The notes below the pieces were generated by a model. It had not been told where the DNA came from and ran no database searches. It was given only the letters and a program-made list of their open reading frames with translations. Position numbers and translations under genes: made by a program. A DNA stretch of 42,196 bases from Nocardia abscessus NBRC 100374 (lineage in GTDB: Bacteria; Actinomycetota; Actinomycetes; Mycobacteriales; Mycobacteriaceae): NCBI RefSeq assembly GCF_000308455.1, contig NZ_BAFP01000103.1:1-42196 (forward strand). The letters run 5' to 3'. Of the stretch, positions 24,462 to 32,727 are shown in pieces. Each line of letters begins with the position of its first letter. The stretch's first letter is position 1.

Positions 24462-27400
24462 CCCGCGGACGACTCCCGCACCGCCAGCTCGATGAGCAGG
24501 TCGCCGCCTTCGACCTGCTGCACGGCACCGATGGCGACGCGACCGACGGTGCCCGCGCGGGGCGCGGTGATCGCGGCTTCCATCTTCATGGCTTCGATGG
24601 TGCCGATGGTGTCGCCCGCCGCGACCGAATCGCCTTCGGACACCGCGAGAGTGACGACACCGGCGAACGGCGCGGCGATGTGGCCGGGGTTGGCCTTGTC
24701 GGCTTTCTCGGCGGCCGGAATCTCGCTCGCGATCGACCGGTCACGAACCGAGACCGGCCGCAACTGGCCGTTGAGGATGCACATCACCGTGCGCATGCCG
24801 CGCTCGTCGGGTTCGGAGATCGCCTCCAGGCCGATGAGCAGGGTGACGCCCTTCTCCAGCTGCACCCGGTGCTCCTCGCCGCGGCGCAGGCCGTAGAAGA
24901 ACTGGTTGGCCGACAGTCCGGAGGTGTCGCCGTACTTCTCGCGGTGGGCCAGGAATTCGGCGGTCGGGCCGGGGAACAGCAGCCGGTTCAGCGTCGCCCG
25001 GCGCTCCTCGGAGCTACCGGCCAGCGCCTTCTCGTCCGCGGGCGTCAACGGTGTCTCGGGCTTGGCCGCACCGCGTCCGGCCAGTGCTTTGCTGCGGAAC
25101 GGTTCGGGCCAGCCACCGGCGGGGGTGCCCAGTTCGCCGCGCAGGAACCCGATCACCGAGTCCGGGATGTCGTAGCGGCCCGGGTCCGCGGCGAAGTCCT
25201 CGACATCGACGCCGGTACCGACCAGCGCCAACGCCAGATCACCGACGACCTTCGAGGACGGGGTGACCTTCACCAAGCGGCCCAGCAGCCGGTCGGCGGC
25301 GGCGTACTTCGCCTCGACCTCTTCGAACCGGTCGCCCAACCCGAGCGCGATCGCCTGCTGGCGCAGGTTCGACAACTGCCCGCCGGGGATCTCGTGGGTG
25401 TAGACGCGACCGGTCGGCGCGGGCAGCCCGGACTCGAACGGCGCGTACACCTTCCGCAGCGCTTCCCAGTACGGCTCCAGGTCGCACACGTTCTGCAGGT
25501 TCAACCCGGTGTCGTACTCGCTGTGCGCCGCGGCCGCGACGATCGCCGAGAGCGCGGGCTGACTGGTGGTACCGGCCATCGCGGCGCTCGCGCCGTCGAC
25601 CGCGTCCGCACCGGCCTGCCACGCGGCCAGGTAGGTGGCCAGCTGCCCACCCGGGGTGTCGTGCGTGTGCACGTGCACCGGCAGATCGAAATTGCTGCGC
25701 AACGCGGTGACCAGCGTGGTCGCGGCCGGGGCGCGCAGCAGTCCGGCCATGTCCTTGATCGCCAGCACGTGCGCGCCCGCGTCGACGATCTGCTCGGCCA
25801 GCTTCAGGTAGTAGTCCAGGGTGTAGAGCGACTCGTCCGGGTTGGACAGATCGCCGGTGTAGCTGATCGCGACTTCGGCGATCGCGGTGCCCGTCTCGCG
25901 GACCGCGTCGATGGCCGGACGCATCTGATCGACGTTGTTGAGCGCGTCGAAGATCCGGAAGATATCGATGCCGGTGGCGGTCGCCTCGGAGACGAACGCG
26001 CGGGTCACCGCCTCCGGATACGGGGTGTAGCCGACGGTGTTGCGGCCGCGCAGCAGCATCTGCAGACAGATGTTCGGGACAGCTTCCCGCAACGCCGCCA
26101 ACCGCTCCCACGGGTCCTCGTACAGGAACCGCAAGCCCACGTCGTAGGTCGCTCCGCCCCAGGCCTCGATCGACAGCAGCTCCGGCGTCAACCGCGCCAC
26201 ATGCCCCGCCACCCCGAGCAGGCCGTTGGTGCGCACCCGGGTGGCCAGCAGCGACTGGTGTGCGTCACGGAACGTGGTGTCGGTGACGCCGACCGCCTTC
26301 TGCTCACGCAGAGCCCGCGCGAAACCTTCCGGTCCCAGCCGGAGCAGCCGCTGGCGAGACCCGTCCGGCGGCGGCACGCTCAGATCGATCGCGGGCAGCT
26401 TGTCGTGCGGGTACACCGTGGTCGGCCGCTCGCCGTGCGGCTTGTTCACGGTGACGTCCGCCAGGTAGTCGAGGATCTTGGTGCCGCGGTCGGCGGATCG
26501 GCGCAGGGTCAGCAGCTGCGGGCGCTCGTCGATGAACGAGGTGGTCACCCGGCCTGCCTTGAAGTCGGGGTCGTCCAGCACGGCGAGCAGGAACGGGATG
26601 TTCGTGGCCACGCCGCGGATCCGGAACTCCGCCAGCGCCCGGCTCGCCCGCGCCACCGCCGCATCGAAGTCGCGACCACGGCAGGTGAGCTTGACCAGCA
26701 TCGAGTCGAAATAGGCGCCGATCTCCGCGCCCAGGTTCGCGCCGCCGTCCAGGCGGATGCCCGCGCCGCCCGGCGTGCGGTAGGCGGTGATGCGCCCGGT
26801 GTCGGGACGGAACCCGTTGGCCGGGTCCTCGGTGGTGATCCGGCACTGCAGGGCCGCGCCCCGGATGGTCACCGCGTCCTGGCTCAGACCCAGCTGCTCG
26901 AGGGTTTCCCCCGCGGCGATCCGCAGCTGCGACTGCACCAGGTCGACGTCGGTGATCTCCTCGGTCACCGTGTGTTCCACCTGGATGCGCGGGTTCATCT
27001 CGATGAACACGTGGTTGCCGCGCTCGTCCAGCAGGAACTCCACGGTGCCCGCGCACGAGTAACCGATCTGCCGGGCGAACGCGACCGCGTCGGCGCAGAT
27101 TCGTTCCCGCAGCCCGGGATCCAGATTCGGCGCGGGCGCCAGCTCGATCACCTTCTGATGCCGCCGCTGCACCGAGCAGTCCCGCTCGAACAGGTGCATC
27201 ACATTGCCGTGCTGATCGGCCAGGATCTGCACCTCGATGTGGCGTGGGTTCACCACCGCCTGCTCCAGGAACACCGTCGGGTCACCGAACGCCGACTCCG
27301 CCTCCCGCGAAGCCGCCTCGATCGACTCGCGCAGCTGCTCGGGGGCCGCGACCCGGCGCATACCGCGCCCGCCGCCGCCCGCGACCGCCTTGACGAAGAT

Positions 27401-27862
27401 CGGGTATTCCAGCTGCTGCGAGGCGGCCAGCAGCTCGTCCACGTCCGCCGACGGCGCGCTCGACCGCAGCACCGGCAGCCCGGCGGCCTTGGCCGCCTCG
27501 ATGGCGCGCGCCTTGTTACCCGCCAGTTCGAGCACCTCGGCCGACGGGCCGATGAAGGTGATGCCCTCGCGGGCGCACGCCGCCGCCAGATCCGGGTTCT
27601 CCGACAAGAACCCGTACCCCGGGTAGATCGCGTCCGCTCCCGCCGACTTGGCCGCCTCGATGATCCCCTCGATCGACAGGTAGGCCCGCACCGGATGGCC
27701 GGGTTCGCCGATCTGATACGACTCCGCCGCCTTCAACCGATGAACCGAATTGCGGTCCTCGTAGGGAAACACAGCGACCGTCCCGATGCCGAGTTCGTAC
27801 GCCGCGCGGAAGGCTCGGATGGCGATCTCGCCACGGTTGGCAACCAAGACTTTCGAGAACAT
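24458..27862 (-). CDS. pyc: Pyruvate carboxylase
   Basis: Biotin enzyme that carboxylates pyruvate to oxaloacetate. It is full length at 1134 residues. Biotin carboxylase domain (about 1-450): KVLVANRGEIAIRAFRA, AVAGGGGRGMR and FIEMNPRIQVEHTVTE. Carboxyltransferase domain (about 530-830): TFRDAHQSLLATRVRT, a metal-binding HVHTHDT loop, and KDMAGLL. The C-terminal carrier domain has EAMKMEA with biotinyl lysine at about 1093. The ATG at 27862 has no good ribosome site; a TACCTT at 27874-27869 ends 6 bases before it, suggesting a leaderless transcript. Divergent from metE; a large dyad lies upstream at 27913-27956. Confidence 0.97.
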   Translation of the reverse strand: MFSKVLVANRGEIAIRAFRAAYELGIGTVAVFPYEDRNSVHRLKAAESYQIGEPGHPVRAYLSIEGIIEAAKSAGADAIYPGYGFLSENPDLAAACAREGITFIGPSAEVLELAGNKARAIEAAKAAGLPVLRSSAPSADVDELLAASQQLEYPIFVKAVAGGGGRGMRRVAAPEQLRESIEAASREAESAFGDPTVFLEQAVVNPRHIEVQILADQHGNVMHLFERDCSVQRRHQKVIELAPAPNLDPGLRERICADAVAFARQIGYSCAGTVEFLLDERGNHVFIEMNPRIQVEHTVTEEITDVDLVQSQLRIAAGETLEQLGLSQDAVTIRGAALQCRITTEDPANGFRPDTGRITAYRTPGGAGIRLDGGANLGAEIGAYFDSMLVKLTCRGRDFDAAVARASRALAEFRIRGVATNIPFLLAVLDDPDFKAGRVTTSFIDERPQLLTLRRSADRGTKILDYLADVTVNKPHGERPTTVYPHDKLPAIDLSVPPPDGSRQRLLRLGPEGFARALREQKAVGVTDTTFRDAHQSLLATRVRTNGLLGVAGHVARLTPELLSIEAWGGATYDVGLRFLYEDPWERLAALREAVPNICLQMLLRGRNTVGYTPYPEAVTRAFVSEATATGIDIFRIFDALNNVDQMRPAIDAVRETGTAIAEVAISYTGDLSNPDESLYTLDYYLKLAEQIVDAGAHVLAIKDMAGLLRAPAATTLVTALRSNFDLPVHVHTHDTPGGQLATYLAAWQAGADAVDGASAAMAGTTSQPALSAIVAAAAHSEYDTGLNLQNVCDLEPYWEALRKVYAPFESGLPAPTGRVYTHEIPGGQLSNLRQQAIALGLGDRFEEVEAKYAAADRLLGRLVKVTPSSKVVGDLALALVGTGVDVEDFAADPGRYDIPDSVIGFLRGELGTPAGGWPEPFRSKALAGRGAAKPETPLTPADEKALAGSSEERRATLNRLLFPGPTAEFLAHREKYGDTSGLSANQFFYGLRRGEEHRVQLEKGVTLLIGLEAISEPDERGMRTVMCILNGQLRPVSVRDRSIASEIPAAEKADKANPGHIAAPFAGVVTLAVSEGDSVAAGDTIGTIEAMKMEAAITAPRAGTVGRVAIGAVQQVEGGDLLIELAVRESSAG

Positions 27863-27912
27863 TGACCTAAGGTACCCGGCCGTGTGAACCGCACCGACAC
27901 GGAATCCCCCTT

Positions 27913-27956
27913 CGCAACCTCTTCACAACGGCGACTAGCACCGTTGCGAAGTTGCG
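27913..27956. promoter_or_regulatory. Large imperfect dyad in the pyc/metE divergent region
   Basis: The left arm (27913-27931) and right arm (27941-27956) pair over CGCAAC, TTC and CAACGG, with one 3-base bulge and one mismatch, around a 9-base centre. The element includes TTCGCAA (27911-27917) and TTGCGAA (27944-27950), which resemble the TCGCAA-type half-sites upstream of prpD/prpR in this window. It lies 50-95 bases upstream of pyc and about 110 bases before the B12 riboswitch. It may be an operator for either gene. Confidence 0.45.
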
Positions 27957-28068
27957 TTCACCGCGCCGATACATGGGCGACGCGGCAGCAACCGGTGTGC
28001 TGTCCGGAAGCCGGGGCCTGCGCCGGGCCGGTCGCCCCGGCCCGGCACTGCGCGTCCTATGCTGAACG

Positions 28069-28349
28069 GGCAGCTGGTTCACCGCGGCACGACGAGATGG
28101 AGCCCCGACGTCGTGCGACGGAGCCGAGCCCGCCCGTGCGGCGACGTCACGGCGGGCGAGAGGGAACCCGGTGAGAATCCGGGACTGTCCCGCAGCGGTA
28201 TGCAGGAACGACCGCCGTCACCAGGCACTGGGTCAACCGAGCCGGAAGGCTCCGCGACCTGGGAAGCGACGGCCAGTAGGTCGGCCATGGGGACCACCCC
28301 GGCTCATGCCGGTCCCTGGGGCCGGTGCCCGCGAGTCCGAAGACCTGCC
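28069..28349 (+). promoter_or_regulatory. Cobalamin riboswitch of metE
   Basis: Class-I B12 riboswitch aptamer. The conserved core is GGGAACCCGGTGAGAATCCG followed by GGACTGTCCCGCAGCGGTA (about 28160-28202). The B12 box AGTCCGAAGACCTGCC is at 28334-28349. Its ACCTGCC end can pair with GGCAG-c-TGGT near 28069-28078 to close P1. The peripheral P7-P11 region between is extended and GC-rich. It is expected to switch off the B12-independent methionine synthase when adenosylcobalamin is present, sparing MetE when B12-dependent MetH can work. A possible -10 TATGCT lies at 28058-28063. Confidence 0.92.
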
Positions 28350-28355
28350 AGCCGT

Positions 28356-28376
28356 GCCGGGTACGCCGTACCCGGC
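28356..28376 (+). terminator. Hairpin immediately after the B12 box, possible attenuator
   Basis: GCCGGGTAC-GCC-GTACCCGGC is a perfect 9-bp stem with a 3-base loop, 6 bases after the B12 box. No T-run follows. Since the metE ribosome site is about 130 bases further on, control is more likely through this hairpin (transcription attenuation) than by direct masking of the ribosome site. Confidence 0.5.
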
Positions 28377-28515
28377 GGCCACCGCCTCGTGGATTGGGCG
28401 TGCGGATCACCAGCTGACGTGTCGAGCTCCTCGGCCGGGAACATCCCGGCATGTCAAAAGGTTCTCCGCTGCCCGTACGGCGATGGCTCGTCATCCTCAG
28501 CAATGGAGAAACATC
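28377..28515 (+). other. metE leader after the riboswitch
   Basis: About 140 bases of untranslated leader. It contains a second perfect hairpin, GCCGGGA-ACA-TCCCGGC (28434-28450), then a possible small ORF starting on the next base, and the metE ribosome site GGAGAA at 28505-28510. Confidence 0.5.
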
Positions 28516-28519
28516 GTGA
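28451..28519 (+). CDS. Possible 22-codon upstream ORF overlapping the metE start
   Basis: ATG at 28451 opens a 22-codon frame that encodes MSKGSPLPVRRW and ends SNGETS. Its TGA (28517-28519) overlaps the metE GTG (28516-28518) in the GTGA arrangement seen at other coupled genes here. It starts immediately after the hairpin at 28434-28450, whose left arm contains GGGA. If translated, it could couple ribosome arrival at metE to the leader structure. It may equally be a chance frame. Confidence 0.3.
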   Translation: MSKGSPLPVRRWLVILSNGETS

Positions 28520-30783
28520 CTGTTGCACAGCAAAAGCCGTTCACCGCAACGGTTCTCGGGCTACCACGAGTGGGGCCCAAGCGCGAACTCAAGCGGGCCA
28601 CCGAATCCTACTGGGCAGGCAAGATCGACGCCGACCAGTTGCACGCCGTGGCGCGCGACCTGCGGCACGCCCAGCTCACCGAATCGCGCGCCGCGGGTCT
28701 GGACTCGATCCCGGTCGGCACGTTTTCCTACTACGACCAGATGCTCGACACCGCCGTCCTGCTCGGCGCGCTGCCGCCCCGGGTCGCCGGGATCGCGGAC
28801 CCGCTGGAACGGTATTTCGCCGCCGCGCGCGGCACCGACACGGTCGAGCCCTTGGAGATGACCAAGTGGTTCGACACCAACTATCACTACCTGGTCCCGG
28901 AAATAGGCCCGGATACCGCCTTCTCGCTGCATCCGGAGAAGCTGCTGGAGGAATTGCGGGAAGCGCTCGAACTGGGTGTGCCCGCGCGGCCGGTGGTGAT
29001 CGGCCCGATCACCTTCCTCAAGCTGGCGAAGGCCGGCGGCGGCTCGCCGCTCGCCCGGCTGATCGAGTTGCTGCCGCTGTATCGGGAGCTGCTGCGCAGG
29101 CTGGCCGTCGCCGGGGCGGAGTGGGTGCAGATCGATGAGCCCGTGCTGGTCACCGACCTCACGGCGGAGGAGATCGGCCTCGTGCAGGTCACCTACGACG
29201 AGCTCGCCGACGCCACCGATCGTCCGGCGATCCTCGTCGCGACCTACTTCGGCCAGACGGGTGCCGCGCTCGCCGCCCTGGCGAGCACCGGCGTGGAGGG
29301 AGTCGCCCTCGACTTCACCTCCGGGGCCGACGTCGCCGCGGTGGCGGCCCTGCCCGCGTTGGCGGGCAAGCTGATCGTCGCGGGAGTGGTGGACGGTCGC
29401 AATGTGTGGCGCACCGATCTCGACCGCGCCCTGGCCACACTCGGCACGTTGCTGGGATCCGCTGCACACGTGGCGGTTTCGAGCTCCTGCTCGCTGCTGC
29501 ACGTGCCCTATACCCTGGCCGCGGAGACGCGATTGGACGAGCGGCCTCGGTCCTGGCTGGCGTTCGGCGCGGAGAAGGTGGCCGAGGTCCGCCTGCTCGC
29601 GACCGGGCTGAGCGAGGGCACGGAGGCCATCGAGGCGGACCTGGCCGCGGCGCGCGCGGCACTGGCGTCGCGGAGGTCGGACCCGCGGCTGAACGACGCG
29701 CGGGTGCGGGCCAGGCTGGCCGAACTCGGGCCGGACGCCGTCCGACGCGCCCCCGCCGAGCAGCGCCGGGAACTGCAACGGGACCGGCTGCGGTTGCCCG
29801 CGTTGCCGACCACGACGATCGGTTCCTACCCACAGACCGCGAGCATCCGGCTGGCGCGAGCGGCGCTGCGCACGGGCGAGATCGATCAGGCGGAGTACGT
29901 GCGCCGGATGCGCGCCGAGATCGCGGACGTCATCGCGCTCCAGGAGGAACTGGGTCTGGACGTGCTGGTGCACGGCGAGCCGGAGCGCAACGACATGGTG
30001 CAGTACTTCGCCGAGCAGCTCGACGGGTTCGCGGCGACCGAGCACGGCTGGGTGCAGTCCTACGGCACGCGCTGCGTGCGGCCGCCGATCCTGTTCGGCG
30101 ACGTGGCGCGGCGGGAGCCGATGACCGTGGAGTGGATCGGCTACGCGCAGTCGCTCACCGACAAGCCGGTGAAAGGCATGCTGACCGGCCCGGTGACCAT
30201 TCTGGCGTGGTCGTTCGTGCGCGACGACCAGCCGTTGGGCGAGTCCGCTCGCCAGGTGGCGCTGGCGATCCGGGACGAGACCGTCGACTTGGAGTCGGCG
30301 GGCGTCCGGATCATCCAGGTCGACGAGCCCGCCCTGCGGGAACTGCTTCCGTTGCGCGCGGCCGATCAGTCCGAGTACCTGGAGTGGTCGGTGCGGTCGT
30401 TCCGGCTCGCGACCTCCGGGGTGTCGGATACGACGCAGATCCACACGCACCTGTGCTACTCGGAGTTCGGTGAGGTGATCGATGCGATCGCCGGGCTGGA
30501 CGCCGACGTCACGTCGATCGAGGCGGCACGCTCCCGGATGGAGGTGCTCGACGATCTCAACGCGGCGGGTTTCGACCTCGGCGTCGGGCCGGGCGTCTAC
30601 GACATCCACTCGCCTCGGGTCCCCGGCGTGGAGGAGATCACCGCGTCGCTGCGCGCGGCGCTGAAAGCCGTTCCGGCCGAACGGCTCTGGGTGAATCCGG
30701 ACTGCGGGCTGAAGACCAGGGGACGCGTCGAGGTGGAGGCCTCGCTGCGCAACATGGTCGCCGCGGCGGCGGCCGTGCGATGA
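28516..30783 (+). CDS. metE: Cobalamin-independent methionine synthase
   Basis: Transfers the methyl group from 5-methyltetrahydrofolate (polyglutamate) to homocysteine without B12. The 755-residue protein has two beta/alpha barrels. The N-terminal half starts FTATVLGLPRVGPKRELKRA. The C-terminal half has TTTIGSYPQT, HGEPERNDMVQYFAEQLDGF, GPVTILAWSFVRDDQP and zinc ligands in IHTHLCYSEF and NPDCGLKTRG. The GTG at 28516 is preceded by GGAGAA at 6-base spacing. It is controlled by the upstream B12 riboswitch and ended by a strong hairpin. Confidence 0.97.
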   Translation: MTVAQQKPFTATVLGLPRVGPKRELKRATESYWAGKIDADQLHAVARDLRHAQLTESRAAGLDSIPVGTFSYYDQMLDTAVLLGALPPRVAGIADPLERYFAAARGTDTVEPLEMTKWFDTNYHYLVPEIGPDTAFSLHPEKLLEELREALELGVPARPVVIGPITFLKLAKAGGGSPLARLIELLPLYRELLRRLAVAGAEWVQIDEPVLVTDLTAEEIGLVQVTYDELADATDRPAILVATYFGQTGAALAALASTGVEGVALDFTSGADVAAVAALPALAGKLIVAGVVDGRNVWRTDLDRALATLGTLLGSAAHVAVSSSCSLLHVPYTLAAETRLDERPRSWLAFGAEKVAEVRLLATGLSEGTEAIEADLAAARAALASRRSDPRLNDARVRARLAELGPDAVRRAPAEQRRELQRDRLRLPALPTTTIGSYPQTASIRLARAALRTGEIDQAEYVRRMRAEIADVIALQEELGLDVLVHGEPERNDMVQYFAEQLDGFAATEHGWVQSYGTRCVRPPILFGDVARREPMTVEWIGYAQSLTDKPVKGMLTGPVTILAWSFVRDDQPLGESARQVALAIRDETVDLESAGVRIIQVDEPALRELLPLRAADQSEYLEWSVRSFRLATSGVSDTTQIHTHLCYSEFGEVIDAIAGLDADVTSIEAARSRMEVLDDLNAAGFDLGVGPGVYDIHSPRVPGVEEITASLRAALKAVPAERLWVNPDCGLKTRGRVEVEASLRNMVAAAAAVR

Positions 30784-30799
30784 CCCGGCCCGCCTGACC

Positions 30800-30830
30800 G
30801 GTGCCCCCTTCGCCTGGCGAGGGGGGCACC
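30800..30830. terminator. metE terminator
   Basis: GGTGCCCCCTTCGCC and GGCGAGGGGGGCACC form a stem of about 14 pairs including one G-T wobble, with a tight central loop. It lies 17 bases past the metE stop and 16 bases before the end of a minus-strand small ORF, so it is probably bidirectional. Confidence 0.8.
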
Positions 30831-30845
30831 GAATTCTTCACGGCC

Positions 30846-30995
30846 TCAGTCGGATTCCGGCTCCGGCCGGGGCGGCTGCCGCCGCCGCAAGGTGTACCGA
30901 TCACAGGGCTCTTCCCGCCGCGTCACCGGCAACTCCCGCGCCCGCGCCCGCATCCCCCGCCGCCACGCCGTATGACAACCAGAACAACGCTCCAC
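30846..30995 (-). CDS. Possible small Arg-rich CxxC protein
   Basis: A 49-residue frame starting at GTG 30995 with a GAGGAGGGG site about 6 bases upstream. The sequence begins VERCSGCHTAWRRGMRARAR and ends with an Arg/Pro-rich tail. It has C-x2-C near the N terminus and one more cysteine in EEPCDRY, and codon third positions are mostly G or C. I do not recognise the family; a zinc-binding peptide is possible. The metE terminator lies just beyond its stop. No other gene is visible in 30831-31099. Confidence 0.35.
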   Translation of the reverse strand: MERCSGCHTAWRRGMRARARELPVTRREEPCDRYTLRRRQPPRPEPESD

Positions 30996-31099
30996 CGGCC
31001 ACCCCTCCTCAAACCTCGACTTATGTCTTTCCCCTCTTGCCTACTTCGACGCACCCATACCGGATTCGGTTCCCTGCGATTCCGGAACTCGTGTCGGCG

Positions 31100-31471
31100 C
31101 TACAGGCCGAAGGCTCGGTTGATGGCGGCCATGTCGAAATAGTCCCGCCAGATGGTGATGGCGCCGTCGGTGACTTCGAAGAAGCCCATGACGGGGAGGG
31201 GGGTCCCGCGGCCGGCGGAGCGCAGGGTGTCGGTGCGTTCGTTCATGACCACGTTGCCGGATGCGATCTGATGGTGGATGTCGAAGTCGATAGCTTCGAA
31301 GGTGGTCAGGAAGCCTGCGATGAAGTCGCGGATCGCGGTGCGCCCGACGATGGGTTCCATCGGGATGTTGTGGTAGACGGCGTCCTCGGCGAAGTACGCG
31401 CTGATTCGATCCGGGTCGGGGTCGGACCAGCTTCGGCACATCGCACGCACGAGCTCGTCGGGATCGGGCAT
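31100..31471 (-). CDS. Limonene-1,2-epoxide-hydrolase-like enzyme
   Basis: A 123-residue protein with the small cone-shaped (SnoaL/NTF2-like) fold of limonene epoxide hydrolase. The whole catalytic set is recognisable: Y33 and N35 (YHN) positioning water, R79 and D81 (ERTD), and D110 in IWRDYFD. This supports real epoxide hydrolysis rather than a generic SnoaL fold; the physiological epoxide is unknown. The ATG at 31471 has a weak GTGAG site. A 20-bp TetR-type palindrome lies 54-73 bases upstream, and no regulator gene is adjacent. Confidence 0.85.
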   Translation of the reverse strand: MPDPDELVRAMCRSWSDPDPDRISAYFAEDAVYHNIPMEPIVGRTAIRDFIAGFLTTFEAIDFDIHHQIASGNVVMNERTDTLRSAGRGTPLPVMGFFEVTDGAITIWRDYFDMAAINRAFGL

Positions 31472-31524
31472 TCGCTTGGCTCACTTCCTGCTGCCGGAGG
31501 GCGGGGCGCCGGACCTCTCGATTG

Positions 31525-31544
31525 AACCAAGCAATCGCTCGGTT
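31525..31544. promoter_or_regulatory. TetR-type palindrome upstream of the epoxide hydrolase gene
   Basis: AACCAAGC-AATC-GCTCGGTT: the 8-base arms match at 7 of 8 positions around a 4-base centre. It overlaps a second perfect dyad, CGATTG-N7-CAATCG (31519-31537). Position and style fit a TetR-family operator over the promoter of the minus-strand hydrolase gene. It could instead lie in the 3' flank of prpC. Confidence 0.55.
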
Positions 31545-31593
31545 GGGAAGAGTGGATCGCGGCCTCCCCGCTCTGCCTGCGGCAGGCCCCCGG

Positions 31594-32727
31594 TCAGCGG
31601 CTGACGACCACCTCCCGCTGCGGTACCCCGGTGTACTCCGACAGCGGCCGGATCAGCGCGTTCGAGGCCACCTGCTCGATGATGTGCGCGGTCCACCCGG
31701 TGATCCGGCTCATCACGAAGATCGGCGTGAACATCGCGATGTCGAAACCCATCAGGTAGTAGGCGGGTCCGGCGGGGAAATCCAGATTCGGCTCGATACC
31801 GGTGGCCTCGTCCATCGCGCGTTCCAGCGCGGCGGACACGCGCAGCCAGCGCTCGCCTCCGGTCACCGCCGCCACCTGCGCCAGTTCCGCGCGCATGGTC
31901 GGCACCCGGGAATCGCCGTTCTTGTAGACCCGGTGCCCGAAGCCCATCACCTTCTGCTTGTCGGCGAGCTTGGCGCGCAGCCATTCGCCCGCCGCTTCCG
32001 GTTCGCCGATCTCCAGCAGCGCGTGCATGACGGCCTCGTTGGCGCCGCCGTGCAGTGGCCCTTTCAGCGCCCCGATCGCGGCCGTGACCGCGCTGTAGAT
32101 ATCCGATCGCGTGGAGGTGACCACTCGTGCGGCGAAGGTGGAGGCGTTGAAACCGTGCTCCGCGTAGAGGATCAGCGACGTCTCGAACGCCCGGACGATC
32201 CGGGGATCGGGTACCGCGCCGAAGCACATGTTCAGGAAGTTCGCCGCGAAGCCCAGGTGCGAATGCGGCGCGACGGGATCCAGCCCACGCCGCCGCCGCA
32301 TGTCGGCGGCGATGACGGTCGGAAGCACCGCGGTCAGGCGCAGTGCCTTGGCGCGCAGCGCCCGCTGTGCGGTGGCACCGGAAAGGTCCTCCTCCGGGTC
32401 CTCGGCCCCCAGATAACTCACCACCGTCCGCACCACGTCCATCGGATGACAGGAGTCGGGCATCTTCTCGATCAGCGAGAGGACCGACCGGCCGATCCGC
32501 CGCTGGGCGCGCTCGCGCCCGCACAGCATTTCGAGCTGTGCGGCGTCGGGCAACTCGCCGTACCAGAGCAGGTACGCGACCTCCTCGAATCCGCAGTGCC
32601 GCGCCAGATCCGGCACCGCGTAGCCGCGATAGGTCAGGGAGTTGGTCTCCGGCACCACCTTCGAGATGGCGGTGGTGTCGACCACGACTCCGGCCAGGCC
32701 CTTCTTGATCTCGGTCATGTCGCTCAC
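31594..32727 (-). CDS. prpC: 2-Methylcitrate synthase (citrate synthase family)
   Basis: Condenses propionyl-CoA with oxaloacetate to 2-methylcitrate; actinobacterial versions often also accept acetyl-CoA. The 377-residue protein has the citrate synthase catalytic residues in GPLHGGANEAV (His), VMGFGHRVYK (His) and PNLDFPAG (Asp), and the short N terminus IKKGLAGVVVDTTAISKV typical of PrpC. The GTG at 32727 overlaps the prpB stop (GTGA); an ATG three codons later is the alternative. Confidence 0.95.
   Translation of the reverse strand: MSDMTEIKKGLAGVVVDTTAISKVVPETNSLTYRGYAVPDLARHCGFEEVAYLLWYGELPDAAQLEMLCGRERAQRRIGRSVLSLIEKMPDSCHPMDVVRTVVSYLGAEDPEEDLSGATAQRALRAKALRLTAVLPTVIAADMRRRRGLDPVAPHSHLGFAANFLNMCFGAVPDPRIVRAFETSLILYAEHGFNASTFAARVVTSTRSDIYSAVTAAIGALKGPLHGGANEAVMHALLEIGEPEAAGEWLRAKLADKQKVMGFGHRVYKNGDSRVPTMRAELAQVAAVTGGERWLRVSAALERAMDEATGIEPNLDFPAGPAYYLMGFDIAMFTPIFVMSRITGWTAHIIEQVASNALIRPLSEYTGVPQREVVVSR

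Noticed and set aside
24680..27865. A 1061-codon plus-strand frame antisense to pyc
   Set aside because: The minus strand encodes an unmistakable full-length pyruvate carboxylase; the antisense translation has no recognisable domain.
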